In this document: piece by piece, positions 26,783-34,589 of the stretch | Position numbering within the stretch: position 1 is the stretch's first letter | Layout: each line of letters begins with the position of its first letter | From: Methanobrevibacter sp. | GTDB taxonomy: Archaea; Methanobacteriota; Methanobacteria; Methanobacteriales; Methanobacteriaceae | Reading direction: 5' to 3' | Length of the DNA stretch: 47,589 bases | Assembly: GCA_017553445.1 (NCBI GenBank) | Contig: JAFZMD010000047.1 | Location: forward strand, 1 to 47,589 | Program-made: the position numbers and the translations under genes | Notes under the pieces: generated by a model | Seen by the model: the letters and a program-made list of their open reading frames with translations, nothing else | Database searches by the model: none | Told to the model about the DNA's origin: nothing

Positions 26783-27631
26783 TCATACTAGTTCTATTGT
26801 AATATCTATAACATGATATTTGTTTGAAATGGAATAAATATCCTTTTTAATTTTTTCAGGATTATCCCAATTATCGATTTCCACTTTTAAGGTCATGACA
26901 GAATCGATTCCATCAAGTGACCAGATATGAAAATCATCGATTTCCTTAATTCCATCAACAGCTAAAATGTTTTTCTTGAATTCATCCACATCAAAGTTAT
27001 CGGGTGTTTTTTGAAGCAGTACTAAAATTGACTTATATAGATTCCTTCCCAGGTTAAATATTAACCATATTGCAATGCCTATTGATATAAAAGGGTCCAA
27101 ATAAGTTGCATCTGCCCAGAATATTAAAACTATGCTTAAAACTAAAATAGCAACCCATTCAAAGATATCTCCAAGCAAATGATAGAAAATGGCTTTTTCG
27201 TTGAATGTTTCACCGCCATGCAACTTCCAGACAGAGATGGATTTGAATATCAGTCCCACCATACCAACCAAAAGCATTCCTCCGGCATCAACATTTTCAG
27301 GTGCGAATAATCTGGGAATCGCTTCCTGCAATATGAAAAATGCCATTGCAATGACAAATGTTGATGTGATAACGGCTCCCAAAATGGAAAATCTCTGATA
27401 ACCGTAAGAAAAAGTGTCAGTTGAATCCTTTTGAGAGACGTGTTCCAGAATCCATGCAATTGCCATTGAAATAGTATCTGACATGTCATGAATACAATCG
27501 GCCAAAATTGCCATACTATTTGTTGCAAGACCCCCGATTATAACAATTATATTGAATGTTAAGTTCACAAAAAAAACAAATGCCAAATTATCACTGGCTT
27601 TTTTGTGATGATGATGTGTATCTATCCTCAT
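26783..27631 (-). CDS. Cation diffusion facilitator (zinc-type) efflux transporter
   Basis: A 282-residue CDF protein: six membrane helices and a C-terminal cytosolic ferredoxin-like domain (about 205-282). The transport site reads H48-x3-D52 in TM2 (ADCIHDMSD) and H-x3-D in TM5 (HLLGD), the pattern tied to zinc in CzcD/ZnT proteins. The short N-terminus has a THHHHKK histidine cluster at residues 5-11 that may bind metal. It exports Zn2+ (possibly Cd2+ or Co2+) in exchange for protons. It is divergent from the small membrane protein gene at 27782. Confidence 0.9.
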   Translation of the reverse strand: MRIDTHHHHKKASDNLAFVFFVNLTFNIIVIIGGLATNSMAILADCIHDMSDTISMAIAWILEHVSQKDSTDTFSYGYQRFSILGAVITSTFVIAMAFFILQEAIPRLFAPENVDAGGMLLVGMVGLIFKSISVWKLHGGETFNEKAIFYHLLGDIFEWVAILVLSIVLIFWADATYLDPFISIGIAIWLIFNLGRNLYKSILVLLQKTPDNFDVDEFKKNILAVDGIKEIDDFHIWSLDGIDSVMTLKVEIDNWDNPEKIKKDIYSISNKYHVIDITIELV

Positions 27632-27739
27632 AGATAATAGTTATATAAGTTATAGCATAAAAAAATTACTTAAAATGTTATAAACAAGAATTAAAGTATA
27701 ATTTAAGGTCTTTTAAAAATAGACCATACTATCTAAATA

Positions 27740-27776
27740 TTTATATAATTTAAAAGTTAAAAGATTAATAAGTGAT
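27740..27776 (+). promoter_or_regulatory. TATA box and ribosome binding site of the 59-residue gene
   Basis: TTTATATA at 27740-27747 would set a transcript start near 27770, and GTGAT at 27772-27776 lies five bases before the ATG at 27782. The same TTTATATA core is seen at the small RNA and cbiM promoters, so it looks like this genome's preferred TATA box. Confidence 0.55.
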
Positions 27777-27781
27777 AAAAA

Positions 27782-27961
27782 ATGGCTTTAACTGGAACAA
27801 CTATATTTTCTCATATATTACCTGTAATTTTTGGATTTTTTGGAGTAATCTTAATTATGTCTGGAATTTTAGATGATAACAATCCTAAACTTGCATTCGG
27901 TATTGTATTATTCGTTGTAGCCTGTGCTTTCCCTTATGTGGTTTTAAGTGCACTCCTCTAA
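27782..27961 (+). CDS. 59-residue membrane protein
   Basis: Reading from ATG 27782 gives MALTGTTIFSHILPVIFG and on to a TAA at 27959-27961. Two hydrophobic helices (about 8-28 and 38-58) are joined by a short polar turn (LDDNNPKL), so both ends would face the same side. A clear TATA box and a GTGAT ribosome binding site support a real gene despite its size. I do not recognise the family. Its stop overlaps the stop of the convergent HisA/HisF-like gene by four bases. Confidence 0.7.
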   Translation: MALTGTTIFSHILPVIFGFFGVILIMSGILDDNNPKLAFGIVLFVVACAFPYVVLSALL

Positions 27962-28644
27962 ATGATATTAATTTCACCTGAGTGTAGGCTTGTTCCTACC
28001 AACACTTTTTTTATACCTATTTTTTCCAATTCGTCTATTGAATCCTTATTTAACCCGCCAGCAATGATTAACTTATCCTTTAAATCTTCAAATTCCTTTA
28101 ATAATTCTTTATTATAACCTTTATTAGTCCCAACACCAGTAATATCTAAAAGAATTATTTGTGAGGGATCAACATCAATTAATATGTCTTTAAATTCATT
28201 GAGTGTTAAATCCAGATTTTTTGAATATAATTCGTTGTTTTTTACATCCACACTTATGACTATCCTTTCTTTCGGATATTTATCACAAATTTCATATAAG
28301 TCATCTACTCTCTCTAACGTTTCTGTTGGAACGATAATTTTAAATGCATAATCCAGGAAAAATGAGAATCCTTCAGCGTTTTTAACACCTGCGTCCAGAA
28401 TAACTGGAATAATCGTGTTAACCATTTTTATCTCATTAATATTGTGGCCTTTGCTTTCTATTAAATCCAAATCTGCAATATACAATTCATCTGCCCCGTT
28501 CAATTTTAAGCCCTGGGCAATTTCAATAGGATTTGATGAGGGTGCAAATACCGTTTGCAGCGGTTGATATGTATCCCTTAAACCGGACTTGCCGCTTACT
28601 GCCTGACCATCCTTTAAATCTAAAACAGGTATCTTTTTAATCAT
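27958..28644 (-). CDS. HisA/HisF-family protein (archaeal paralogue)
   Basis: A 228-residue TIM-barrel protein related to HisA and HisF: IPVLDLKDGQAVSGKSG at strand 1, ADELYIADLDLIE at strand 2, and IIAGGLNKDSIDELEKIGIKKVLVGTSLHSG as the C-terminal phosphate-binding half. Several residues expected in true HisA differ, and it fits the archaeal hisA/hisF-related family seen beside genuine HisA in methanogens. Its reaction is not known to me. Start ATG 28644 follows GTGAT. It does not sit with other histidine genes; hisG is at 44.4 kb. Confidence 0.75.
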   Translation of the reverse strand: MIKKIPVLDLKDGQAVSGKSGLRDTYQPLQTVFAPSSNPIEIAQGLKLNGADELYIADLDLIESKGHNINEIKMVNTIIPVILDAGVKNAEGFSFFLDYAFKIIVPTETLERVDDLYEICDKYPKERIVISVDVKNNELYSKNLDLTLNEFKDILIDVDPSQIILLDITGVGTNKGYNKELLKEFEDLKDKLIIAGGLNKDSIDELEKIGIKKVLVGTSLHSGEINII

Positions 28645-28827
28645 GTTAATCACATCAATATTAATATAAATAACTAAGTATTTTAATATTTTGGCTTTGA
28701 GAAATCCCCATTATTGATAATAGAATTTCAAGTAGATATGATAATTACTAATTAGATTATTTTAAGGAAAATTCTAAGTAAAAATAGTGTATAAAATTAA
28801 AAATAAAAAAAAGAGGAGTATAATGAA

Positions 28828-29106
28828 TTACTCACTTATTTGATCAGTTCCGCCTGAATTTAAACTGTTCTGGAAATCTGCTATATAGTCATTTAAGGTC
28901 ATACCTATTGCAGATGGGTCACGAGCATCAACAATAACACCACCTTCATTGACCCAGCAAAGATAATCTCCAACAAAAGTACATCCATCGTGCAGATCAA
29001 CATTGATTTTTGAACTTGTATTTCCGTGTGATTGGCCAAATACCAAAGTAACACCCATTGCGATTATAATAATAAACAATACTGCTATAATTATATTTTT
29101 ATTCAT
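28828..29106 (-). CDS. Small secreted or anchored protein of unknown function
   Basis: A 92-residue protein with one N-terminal hydrophobic helix (about 3-24, IIIAVLFIIIIAMGVTLVFG) and a short outside part with two cysteines (DGCTFVGDYLCWVNEGG) that could form a disulfide, then ARDPSAIGMTLNDYIADFQNSL. Start ATG 29106 follows GGTGAT at 29111-29116. It has a long leader with a small upstream frame, and a dyad just upstream of the TATA box, so it is probably regulated. I do not recognise the family. Confidence 0.65.
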   Translation of the reverse strand: MNKNIIIAVLFIIIIAMGVTLVFGQSHGNTSSKINVDLHDGCTFVGDYLCWVNEGGVIVDARDPSAIGMTLNDYIADFQNSLNSGGTDQISE

Positions 29107-29126
29107 TGTTATCACCTTTTATAATA

Positions 29127-29174
29127 TTATTTTTCAATAATTACTGTTTTTGGACAAGAAGATTTTTCCACCAT
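29127..29174 (-). other. Possible upstream open reading frame (15 residues)
   Basis: In the predicted leader of the small secreted protein gene, ATG 29174 opens a frame MVEKSSCPKTVIIEK that stops at 29127, 20 bases before the main ATG. AGGA lies a few bases upstream of it. It may be a leader peptide or a chance frame. Confidence 0.3.
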
Positions 29175-29221
29175 AAAAATCCTGTAGAACTCTTCAGACC
29201 TATTAATTACTTTATACAAAG

Positions 29222-29260
29222 CAATATAAAAAGTTTTTCGAATGTAAGTGCTCACTTGCA
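29222..29260 (-). promoter_or_regulatory. Promoter with operator-like dyad before the small secreted protein gene
   Basis: On the minus strand a TATA-like TTTATATT lies at 29223-29230, predicting a start near 29200 and a leader of about 94 bases. Immediately upstream, TGTAAGTG-CT-CACTTGCA at 29243-29260 is an 8-bp dyad with one mismatched pair. Its place next to the TATA box is that of an archaeal activator or repressor site. Confidence 0.5.
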
Positions 29261-29394
29261 TCAGTAATTAAGAAAAAAAGAATAAATAAATGTTTATTTT
29301 AAAAATTAAGCTTTAATTATTAGAAATAATAAACATTTAATCAGATTGCAACTAGGACAATATTTAAAAAAAAATTTCAAAAAACAATAGGAGG

Positions 29395-29490
29395 AAAATT
29401 AGGCTAAAACAATAATTTTAACCTAATTTTTAAAATTAAAAATAATGATCAATTTAGGGAACGTATAAAAAATATGATTTTTAACCCTTG
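29395..29490 (-). ncRNA. Second small RNA candidate ending in a strong hairpin
   Basis: AAAATTAGG (29395-29403) pairs with CCTAATTTT (29422-29430), and after one mismatch TAAAA (29405-29409) pairs with TTTTA (29416-29420), leaving a 6-base loop. On the minus strand a TTTATATA box at 29513-29520 predicts a start near 29490, and T-rich runs follow the hairpin at about 29364-29386. A transcript of roughly 100 bases is possible. No coding frame of note lies in it. The region is very AT-rich, so the promoter could be chance; the hairpin is less likely to be. Confidence 0.35.
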
Positions 29491-29841
29491 TTTATTATCT
29501 TTAACAACATACTATATAAAGTTATCTAAATTTTATAAAAATTAAATTATAATTGAATAAATATTTTTCATCAAATAATAAAAAATATAATAAACAATGT
29601 AAAAATAATTAAAAAAATTAAACAAAAAATAGTATATGTATAAGAATTTAACGAAAGTAAAAATATAGTCCTAAAAAAAAGTCAAAAATCAATAAAGTTG
29701 TCTTGAATTACTTGATTCACAAAATTTTAATTAACAAAATAATATTGACAGAACAAATAATGATTAAAGTACAGTTAATAAAATTAAAGTAAAATTACAT
29801 AGAAAAGGTAAAAATAAGAAATTAAAAAAATAAAAAAATTG

Positions 29842-29928
29842 AGTTTGAAGTTTAGAAGAGGGAATTTTGAAAGACAGAAAAAATTGTGTTCATCCGTTTG
29901 CTAGCTTTTGAAAATTTAACTTCAAACT
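29842..29928 (-). ncRNA. Orphan small RNA gene (about 87 nt plus U tail)
   Basis: Arms AGTTTGAAGTT at 29842-29852 and its exact complement at 29918-29928 form an 11-bp closing stem around a 65-base interior of higher G+C than its surroundings. On the minus strand TTTATATA at 29951-29958 predicts a start 26-27 bases downstream, at 29928, the first base of the stem. Just after the stem come two T7 runs (29832-29838 and 29824-29830), a typical archaeal terminator. A second short helix, AAUUUU with AAAAUU, may form inside. It is not a tRNA, 5S, SRP or RNase P RNA; convincing C/D or H/ACA boxes were not seen. It has no adjacent gene to act on as a riboswitch. Confidence 0.6.
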
Positions 29929-29950
29929 ATATTAAAGAATATGTTTTTAT

Positions 29951-30016
29951 TATATAAATACTTTTTTATTAAAAAGTATTACTATATTTATGAAAAAAAT
30001 GATAAAAAGTAATACA
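29951..30016 (-). promoter_or_regulatory. Promoter of the orphan small RNA with AGTATTACT sites
   Basis: TATA core TTTATATA at 29951-29958. Upstream of it lie AGTATTACT at 29975-29983 and AGTAATACA at 30008-30016, facing each other across a 24-base gap. Relative to the predicted start these are at about -47 to -55 and -80 to -88. The 9-mer also occurs at the cbiM, ribC and metal ATPase promoters. Confidence 0.5.
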
Positions 30017-30036
30017 TAGACTTTTAAAAAAAATAA

Positions 30037-30321
30037 TTATTCACGATAATTTTCATCAATATATGAATCGAACTTCAAATAAGCTTCATCGACAGCTTCA
30101 CTTAACATATCCTGATTGATTTCAGATAATTCATCGAAAAGAACTCCCAAATCCACATCAACATCCAATTGATCATTTTCATAATTAAGGATAATATCCA
30201 AATCAATGTCTTCAAGTTCCTTAGTTGAAATTACTTTTGAAACTTCAACTTCAAGAATTTCTCCAAAATCAGCGGAAATATTATCTAAATCATCAGAGGA
30301 TAATTTTTTAAGTTTTGACAT
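30037..30321 (-). CDS. DUF3194-family archaeal protein
   Basis: A 94-residue acidic protein (LSSDDLDNISADFGEILEVEVSKVIS and VDVDLGVLFDELSEINQDMLSEAVDEAYLKFD). It fits the small archaeal DUF3194 family, which is normally found right after prefoldin beta, as here. The function is unknown; the gene order ties it to ribosome and protein-folding genes. It is the last gene of the rpl37ae unit, 25 bases after pfdB. Confidence 0.75.
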   Translation of the reverse strand: MSKLKKLSSDDLDNISADFGEILEVEVSKVISTKELEDIDLDIILNYENDQLDVDVDLGVLFDELSEINQDMLSEAVDEAYLKFDSYIDENYRE

Positions 30322-30346
30322 AATAATCTAAAAAAAAGAATGGAAA

Positions 30347-30703
30347 TTAAGCTCCATTAGGAGCCATTCCTTGCATAGCCGCTTGAATATTAGTTTGCAT
30401 TTCTTCAAGTTTTTTCATGACTCTTTCTTCTTGGCGAGCCATAGTCTGTTTTCTTAACTTGAGAGTTTCTAACTTTTCTTCAGCTTCTTCTAAAGCAACT
30501 TTATAATCTACTTTAATGAGTAAATTACCTGCTTGTTTAAATACTTCAGTATTTTCATCAGTATTATTTAATTCTTCCAATGCTTTTTCAGTTTCTTGAA
30601 TTTGAACTTCAACAGTTTGAATTTGCATGGTTACAGCTTGAGCCTGTTGTTGTAACTGTTGAAACTGATTTAATTGCTCTTGTATATTTTCAGGAATTTC
30701 CAT
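30347..30703 (-). CDS. pfdB: Prefoldin subunit beta
   Basis: A 118-residue coiled-coil subunit of the alpha2-beta4 prefoldin chaperone, which hands unfolded proteins to the thermosome. The two long helices (about 5-45 and 70-110) and the linking beta hairpin (NTDENTEVFKQAGNLLIKVDYKVALEEAEEKLE) match the family. The last residues AAMQGMAPNGA form a flexible tail. It sits in the usual archaeal order after pcc1. Confidence 0.93.
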   Translation of the reverse strand: MEIPENIQEQLNQFQQLQQQAQAVTMQIQTVEVQIQETEKALEELNNTDENTEVFKQAGNLLIKVDYKVALEEAEEKLETLKLRKQTMARQEERVMKKLEEMQTNIQAAMQGMAPNGA

Positions 30704-30722
30704 TTAATCACCTTTTTAATTT

Positions 30723-30992
30723 TTATATATTCGTTAAGTTATTTATTTGTAATGATAAATTAATCCACTTAATTGCTGAATTGACAGAAGCTCTAAATGA
30801 TGTTGAGTCCTGAGCATCAATATTAATAACGATACAATTGTCTTTTAGAGTCAAATCCATAGAAGATCTGTAATCGGGAGCTGTCTGAAATTCCAAGATA
30901 ATTGAATCATAAATAATTTTTGCCTGCTTGGAATTTTCAAACTCAATGTTGATTTCGCTTTTTACAGATTCTAAAGGACTATTTTCAATCAT
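30723..30992 (-). CDS. pcc1: KEOPS complex subunit Pcc1
   Basis: An 89-residue protein of the Pcc1 family, the dimerising subunit of KEOPS, which makes the t6A37 modification of tRNAs reading ANN codons. The pattern is EINIEFENSKQAKIIYDSIILEFQTAPDYRSSMDLTLKDNCIVINIDAQDSTSFRASVNSAIKWINL: strand, helix, strands and the conserved D-x-x-x-x-R-A-S segment. It overlaps the Brix gene by eight bases and precedes pfdB. Confidence 0.9.
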   Translation of the reverse strand: MIENSPLESVKSEINIEFENSKQAKIIYDSIILEFQTAPDYRSSMDLTLKDNCIVINIDAQDSTSFRASVNSAIKWINLSLQINNLTNI

Positions 30993-31470
30993 CTTTATCT
31001 AAAATCTTTTTAATATTAATCTGGAAATCAAGTTTATCTCCAAACTTATTGATAAAATTTATTTTAGCTATTACATCATCATAGCCAGTAGAAATATGGA
31101 TATAATTCTCTTCAGCCTTATCAACCAGTTCAAAACCCAAAATGTCACTTAAAACATTGAGGCTTTCAACGTCAGATACTATCTTTAATTGGGATGGGGA
31201 AACATTAAGTCTTTCATTTGTAGTTGTAACGCTGATTAAAACTATAAGCAGCTCTTCCCCTTTATTGGAATAAAAAGTAATCCTACTTGGATTTCCTTTA
31301 ATCTCATTAACAATAGCTAAATTAACTTCATCTTCTGCGAGAGCTTTTAATAAAAGTTCTCTCATATTCATTTTACCTCTATTTACAGAAGTTGAATCTG
31401 TTGCGTGGGCAAAATTTTTACAAAATTTCCTTGTCTTTTGAGAAGGCTTTCTGGAAGTTGAAATTAACAT
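30985..31470 (-). CDS. Brix-domain ribosome biogenesis protein
   Basis: A 161-residue archaeal Brix protein (Imp4-like). MLISTSRKPSQKTRKFCKNFAHATDSTSVNRGKMNMRELL is the family's RNA-binding first half, and LKIVSDVESLNVLSDILGFELV belongs to the second. Archaeal members are thought to help assemble the large or small ribosomal subunit, as their eukaryotic relatives do. It lies 61 bases after rpoP and overlaps pcc1. Confidence 0.88.
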   Translation of the reverse strand: MLISTSRKPSQKTRKFCKNFAHATDSTSVNRGKMNMRELLLKALAEDEVNLAIVNEIKGNPSRITFYSNKGEELLIVLISVTTTNERLNVSPSQLKIVSDVESLNVLSDILGFELVDKAEENYIHISTGYDDVIAKINFINKFGDKLDFQINIKKILDKDD

Positions 31471-31531
31471 TTAAATCAAAAATAGTAAAAAATTATAGAT
31501 TAAACAAGATTATTAAAATCTTGATTTAATT

Positions 31532-31705
31532 CTATTTTTTAAGGCCGACTCTATTGGCCATATTCCCATCAGGAACACTTGCTGATACCCAACGGGTTAC
31601 TTCTGGAACATTTTTAAATAAAATCCTATATCTACAATTAGGACATTTATTATCCATGTAGCTCTTTTGGTCTACTTCTGTTCCACAGCGTGGACACTTA
31701 TACAA
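31532..31705 (-). CDS. rpoP: DNA-directed RNA polymerase subunit P (Rpb12-like)
   Basis: A 57-residue zinc protein of archaeal RNA polymerase. Reading from TTG 31705 gives [12 protein letters not shown], then [17 protein letters not shown]4, C7, C21 and C24 bind one zinc. TTG is chosen because it is the only sensible start three bases after the rpl37ae stop, with GGAGG at the end of that gene as ribosome binding site. The C-terminal stretch after residue 40 ([16 protein letters not shown]) seems longer than in the short members of this family. Confidence 0.9.
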   Translation of the reverse strand: MYKCPRCGTEVDQKSYMDNKCPNCRYRILFKNVPEVTRWVSASVPDGNMANRVGLKK

Positions 31706-31708
31706 GGA

Positions 31709-31978
31709 TTATTCCTCCACTTTAATATCTCTAATACTACGTGCTGCAGATTTTGCCATAGGGGTTTGTGGAATATATGCTCCACCGGTGAATACTGCAC
31801 CGCATTTTCTACATTTCCAAATTCCAGCAGCTTGTCTTTTTACATAAGGTCTATCACATTTAGGACAAACATGATTTTTTTTCATGTTTTCTTCGATGAT
31901 TTTTACGGATCTTTTAGCTTTTCTTCCGTATCTTGCACCGAACCTACCAGTAATACCAACTTTTTTAGTTCTTGCCAT
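31709..31978 (-). CDS. rpl37ae: Large ribosomal subunit protein L37ae
   Basis: An 89-residue zinc-finger ribosomal protein: [64 protein letters not shown]38, C41, C56 and C59 form the zinc site. It heads the unit rpl37ae-rpoP-Brix-pcc1-pfdB-DUF3194, an order widely kept in archaea. Its leader carries hairpins. Confidence 0.97.
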   Translation of the reverse strand: MARTKKVGITGRFGARYGRKAKRSVKIIEENMKKNHVCPKCDRPYVKRQAAGIWKCRKCGAVFTGGAYIPQTPMAKSAARSIRDIKVEE

Positions 31979-31989
31979 TTTAATTTCTC

Positions 31990-32100
31990 TCCATTATAAA
32001 AATAATAATTAAAAACTGTAAATCATTTAAGATTTACCATGATTAAAAACAATCATAAAATTATCTAATGTAATAATATTGTATTACATCATATTTAAAG
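31990..32100 (-). promoter_or_regulatory. Promoter and leader hairpins of the rpl37ae operon
   Basis: Minus-strand TATA-like TTTAAATA at about 32091-32098 predicts a start near 32068. Between them lies the perfect dyad ATGTAATA-N6-TATTACAT (32068-32089). In the leader two more perfect hairpins follow one another: GTAAATC-N6-GATTTAC (32018-32037) and ATGATT-N6-AATCAT (32039-32056). The promoter dyad may be an operator; the leader hairpins may serve control of this ribosomal operon. Confidence 0.45.
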
Positions 32101-32164
32101 TTAATGGAAAATTTAAGAAAATAAATGCATTTTCTCAAAATACCATTATTATAAACCCAATAAT

Positions 32165-33646
32165 CTAATCGAAAGAGTGATAATTAGGGCTTTCATTAGT
32201 GATTAACAAATCATGAGGGTGTGACTCTTTAATACCGCTGCTTGTAATTCTCACAAATTTGGCTTTTTGCTTCATGTTAGCGATATCTTCAGCTCCACAA
32301 TAACCCATTGAGGATTTTAAACCACCAACTAATTGGAATAATATTTCTGCAATAGTTCCTCTATATGGTACTGCACCTTCAATTCCTTCAGGAACATATT
32401 TTGTGTGGTTCATCTTACTTTTAGAACCTTGGAAGTATCTGTCGGCACCACCATCAAATTCACTGGTCATAGCTCCCATGGATCCCATTCCACGGTATTT
32501 CTTATATTGTTTTCCATTCATAACAACAACATCACCAGGAGCTTCCAAAGATGCTGCAAGCAAGTTACCTAACATTACTGCATCCGCACCGGCACCAATA
32601 GCTTTTGCTACATCACCAGAGTATCTGATACCACCATCTGCAATAACAGGAACTCCTGAATCAGCCGCCACATCAGCAACGTCAGAAATTGCAGTAAGCT
32701 GTGGTACGCCAACACCTGCTACAATACGAGTAGTACACATTGAACCCGGACCAATACCAACTTTAAGTGCATCTACACCCATTGAAATTAAATCTTCAGC
32801 AGCTTCAGCAGTTGCAATGTTACCGACACACAATTCTGCATCGATATTCTCTTTAATGGTTTTTGTATATTCAACTACATTCATGTTGTGAGCATGAGCA
32901 CAGTCAATTGAAATGATATCCGCACCTGCCTCGTCAAGTGCCATTGCACGTTCCAAATCAAATGGTCCACAGGCTGCAGCAACCAAGTATTCACCATTTT
33001 TATCACGTGCAGCATTAGGATATTGTGCCTGGTTTAAAATATCCTTAATGGTAATTATTCCAACTAATTTGCCGTCAGAAAGAACAGGAAGCCTTTCCAC
33101 TTTATTTTCATAGGCAATATTCAATGCCTCTTCAGCAGTAATCGGTTCTTCAACAGTGACAACATCTGAAGTCATGATGTCTTTAACGGTTTTACTAGGT
33201 TCTGATTTTATAACTGGCCTAATGTCTCTTTTAGAGATGATGCCAATAATTTTATCATCCTCAACAACTGGAAGACCGCTGATTAATTCATCCTGCATCT
33301 TATTTTGAACATCCAAGATTGTTGAATCTGGAGTAATGGTTACAACATCACGAATAGTAATGTCTTCAGCAGATTTAACTTTTTTAACCTCTTCAACTTG
33401 TCTTTCCAATGACAGATTTCTGTGGATTACTCCAATACCACCTTCCTGTGCCATAGCTATAGCCAACTCAGATTCTGTAACAGTGTCCATAGCAGCACTT
33501 AAAATCGGTATATTCAGTTTAATGCCTTTAGATAATTCTACAGTAGTATCAATATCTTTTGGCTCCACATAACTTGCATTTGGAGTAAGTAAAAAATCAT
33601 CAAATGTATAAGACATTCTTGCTTCTTGAACTTTTTTAGAAAACAT
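32165..33646 (-). CDS. guaB: IMP dehydrogenase
   Basis: Oxidises IMP to XMP with NAD, the first step to GMP. The 493-residue protein has the TIM barrel interrupted by two CBS domains (about 95-215, with [21 protein letters not shown] and [20 protein letters not shown]), the catalytic loop [17 protein letters not shown] with its active cysteine, and [27 protein letters not shown] for phosphate binding. Start ATG 33646 follows GGTG; GTG 33655 is inside that site. mfnB ends 13 bases upstream. Confidence 0.96.
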   Translation of the reverse strand: MFSKKVQEARMSYTFDDFLLTPNASYVEPKDIDTTVELSKGIKLNIPILSAAMDTVTESELAIAMAQEGGIGVIHRNLSLERQVEEVKKVKSAEDITIRDVVTITPDSTILDVQNKMQDELISGLPVVEDDKIIGIISKRDIRPVIKSEPSKTVKDIMTSDVVTVEEPITAEEALNIAYENKVERLPVLSDGKLVGIITIKDILNQAQYPNAARDKNGEYLVAAACGPFDLERAMALDEAGADIISIDCAHAHNMNVVEYTKTIKENIDAELCVGNIATAEAAEDLISMGVDALKVGIGPGSMCTTRIVAGVGVPQLTAISDVADVAADSGVPVIADGGIRYSGDVAKAIGAGADAVMLGNLLAASLEAPGDVVVMNGKQYKKYRGMGSMGAMTSEFDGGADRYFQGSKSKMNHTKYVPEGIEGAVPYRGTIAEILFQLVGGLKSSMGYCGAEDIANMKQKAKFVRITSSGIKESHPHDLLITNESPNYHSFD

Positions 33647-33659
33647 TAAAAACACCTAC

Positions 33660-34373
33660 TTAAAATGAATCGCATAATTTTTTAAGCTCAGCTACAGCAG
33701 TATGATGTATTTTACCAGTATTACGGTCACCGCCAACACAGGCAGCTCCTCTAATACCAACCACATCACAACCAATATCATGTAATGGTTTCAATTGGTC
33801 TTTTTTAACAGATCCTGCAAGAGCAGTTTTTAAATTATAACTATGAGCTTCCTCAACAAATTCTGTTAACTTTTCAATATCCAAATAATCAAATAAAGTA
33901 TGACCGTCTTTTACAGCAGTATCCAACATTGCCAAATCACAGTTTGCATCACGGGCAACTTTTGGAATTTCCATAGGATCAACAGCACCAACACGATGAG
34001 CATCAGCATATCCCGCAGCTACAACAATAGTATCCGAACTTACATCCTTAACTGTTTTAGATACATTTTTCATAACTTCAACAGCCTCATCGTAGTTTTT
34101 GGTTCCGTATAATCCAACTTTAATGTAATCCGCTCCTGAAACATGAGCACCCATTGCTGCAAGAGAAACAGTACCTGGCTTGTAAGGCACATCACCTAAA
34201 GTGGCACTGACTAGCTTATCTTCAGGAGTTAATTCCCTAATCTCTTTAATAACCCAAGGGAAATTAGCACCTAAAGATCCTTCCTTAGGATTTTTAACAT
34301 CAACAATATCTGCTCCACCTTTTATAGATTCAAGAGCTTCTTCATGGTTTATAGGACTAATTAATAGAAGCAT
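33660..34373 (-). CDS. mfnB: (5-formylfuran-3-yl)methyl phosphate synthase
   Basis: Makes the furan precursor of methanofuran from two glyceraldehyde 3-phosphate. The 237-residue TIM barrel carries K27 in [18 protein letters not shown] and K155 in [14 protein letters not shown], at the very positions of the catalytic lysines known from the Methanocaldococcus enzyme, and D151. It is followed by guaB 13 bases on and appears to have its own promoter upstream (AT-rich 34374-34450). Confidence 0.95.
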   Translation of the reverse strand: MLLLISPINHEEALESIKGGADIVDVKNPKEGSLGANFPWVIKEIRELTPEDKLVSATLGDVPYKPGTVSLAAMGAHVSGADYIKVGLYGTKNYDEAVEVMKNVSKTVKDVSSDTIVVAAGYADAHRVGAVDPMEIPKVARDANCDLAMLDTAVKDGHTLFDYLDIEKLTEFVEEAHSYNLKTALAGSVKKDQLKPLHDIGCDVVGIRGAACVGGDRNTGKIHHTAVAELKKLCDSF

Positions 34374-34536
34374 GTATTTCCTCCGTTATAATAATAAAAT
34401 ATTAAAATATAATATTTTTATATTTGGTCTTTTTACTTTATAAGTATATGCTTTAATAATTTCTATCTAAAATGAGAATATGTTTGAAATTTCAAATCTC
34501 CAATTTTTGATGAAAGATATGAAAAAGTATTGAAAA

Positions 34537-34586
34537 AATTAAAATAAAAGATTATTTGAACCTTTTCGGCTTTGTAAAGCCTGAAA
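34537..34586 (-). terminator. Hairpin terminator after the ribC-LUD operon
   Basis: Directly after the LUD stop codon, the minus strand reads TTTCAGGCTTTACAAAGCCGAAA (34564-34586), which folds with GGCTTT/AAAGCC and TTTC/GAAA arms and one bulge. T-rich sequence follows (about 34537-34555). This marks the end of the five-gene unit that begins with ribC. Confidence 0.6.
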
Positions 34587-34589
34587 TGT

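Noticed and set aside
28812..28836. Tiny plus-strand frame after GAGGAG
   Set aside because: Only six codons, and it overlaps the end of the secreted protein gene.
29107..30036. Replication origin in the AT-rich gene-poor stretch
   Set aside because: No Cdc6/Orc gene and no repeated origin-box-like motifs were seen; small RNA features explain the structure better.
29119..30036. tRNA or other standard RNA gene
   Set aside because: No cloverleaf, T-loop sequence or SRP/RNase P landmarks could be found by eye.
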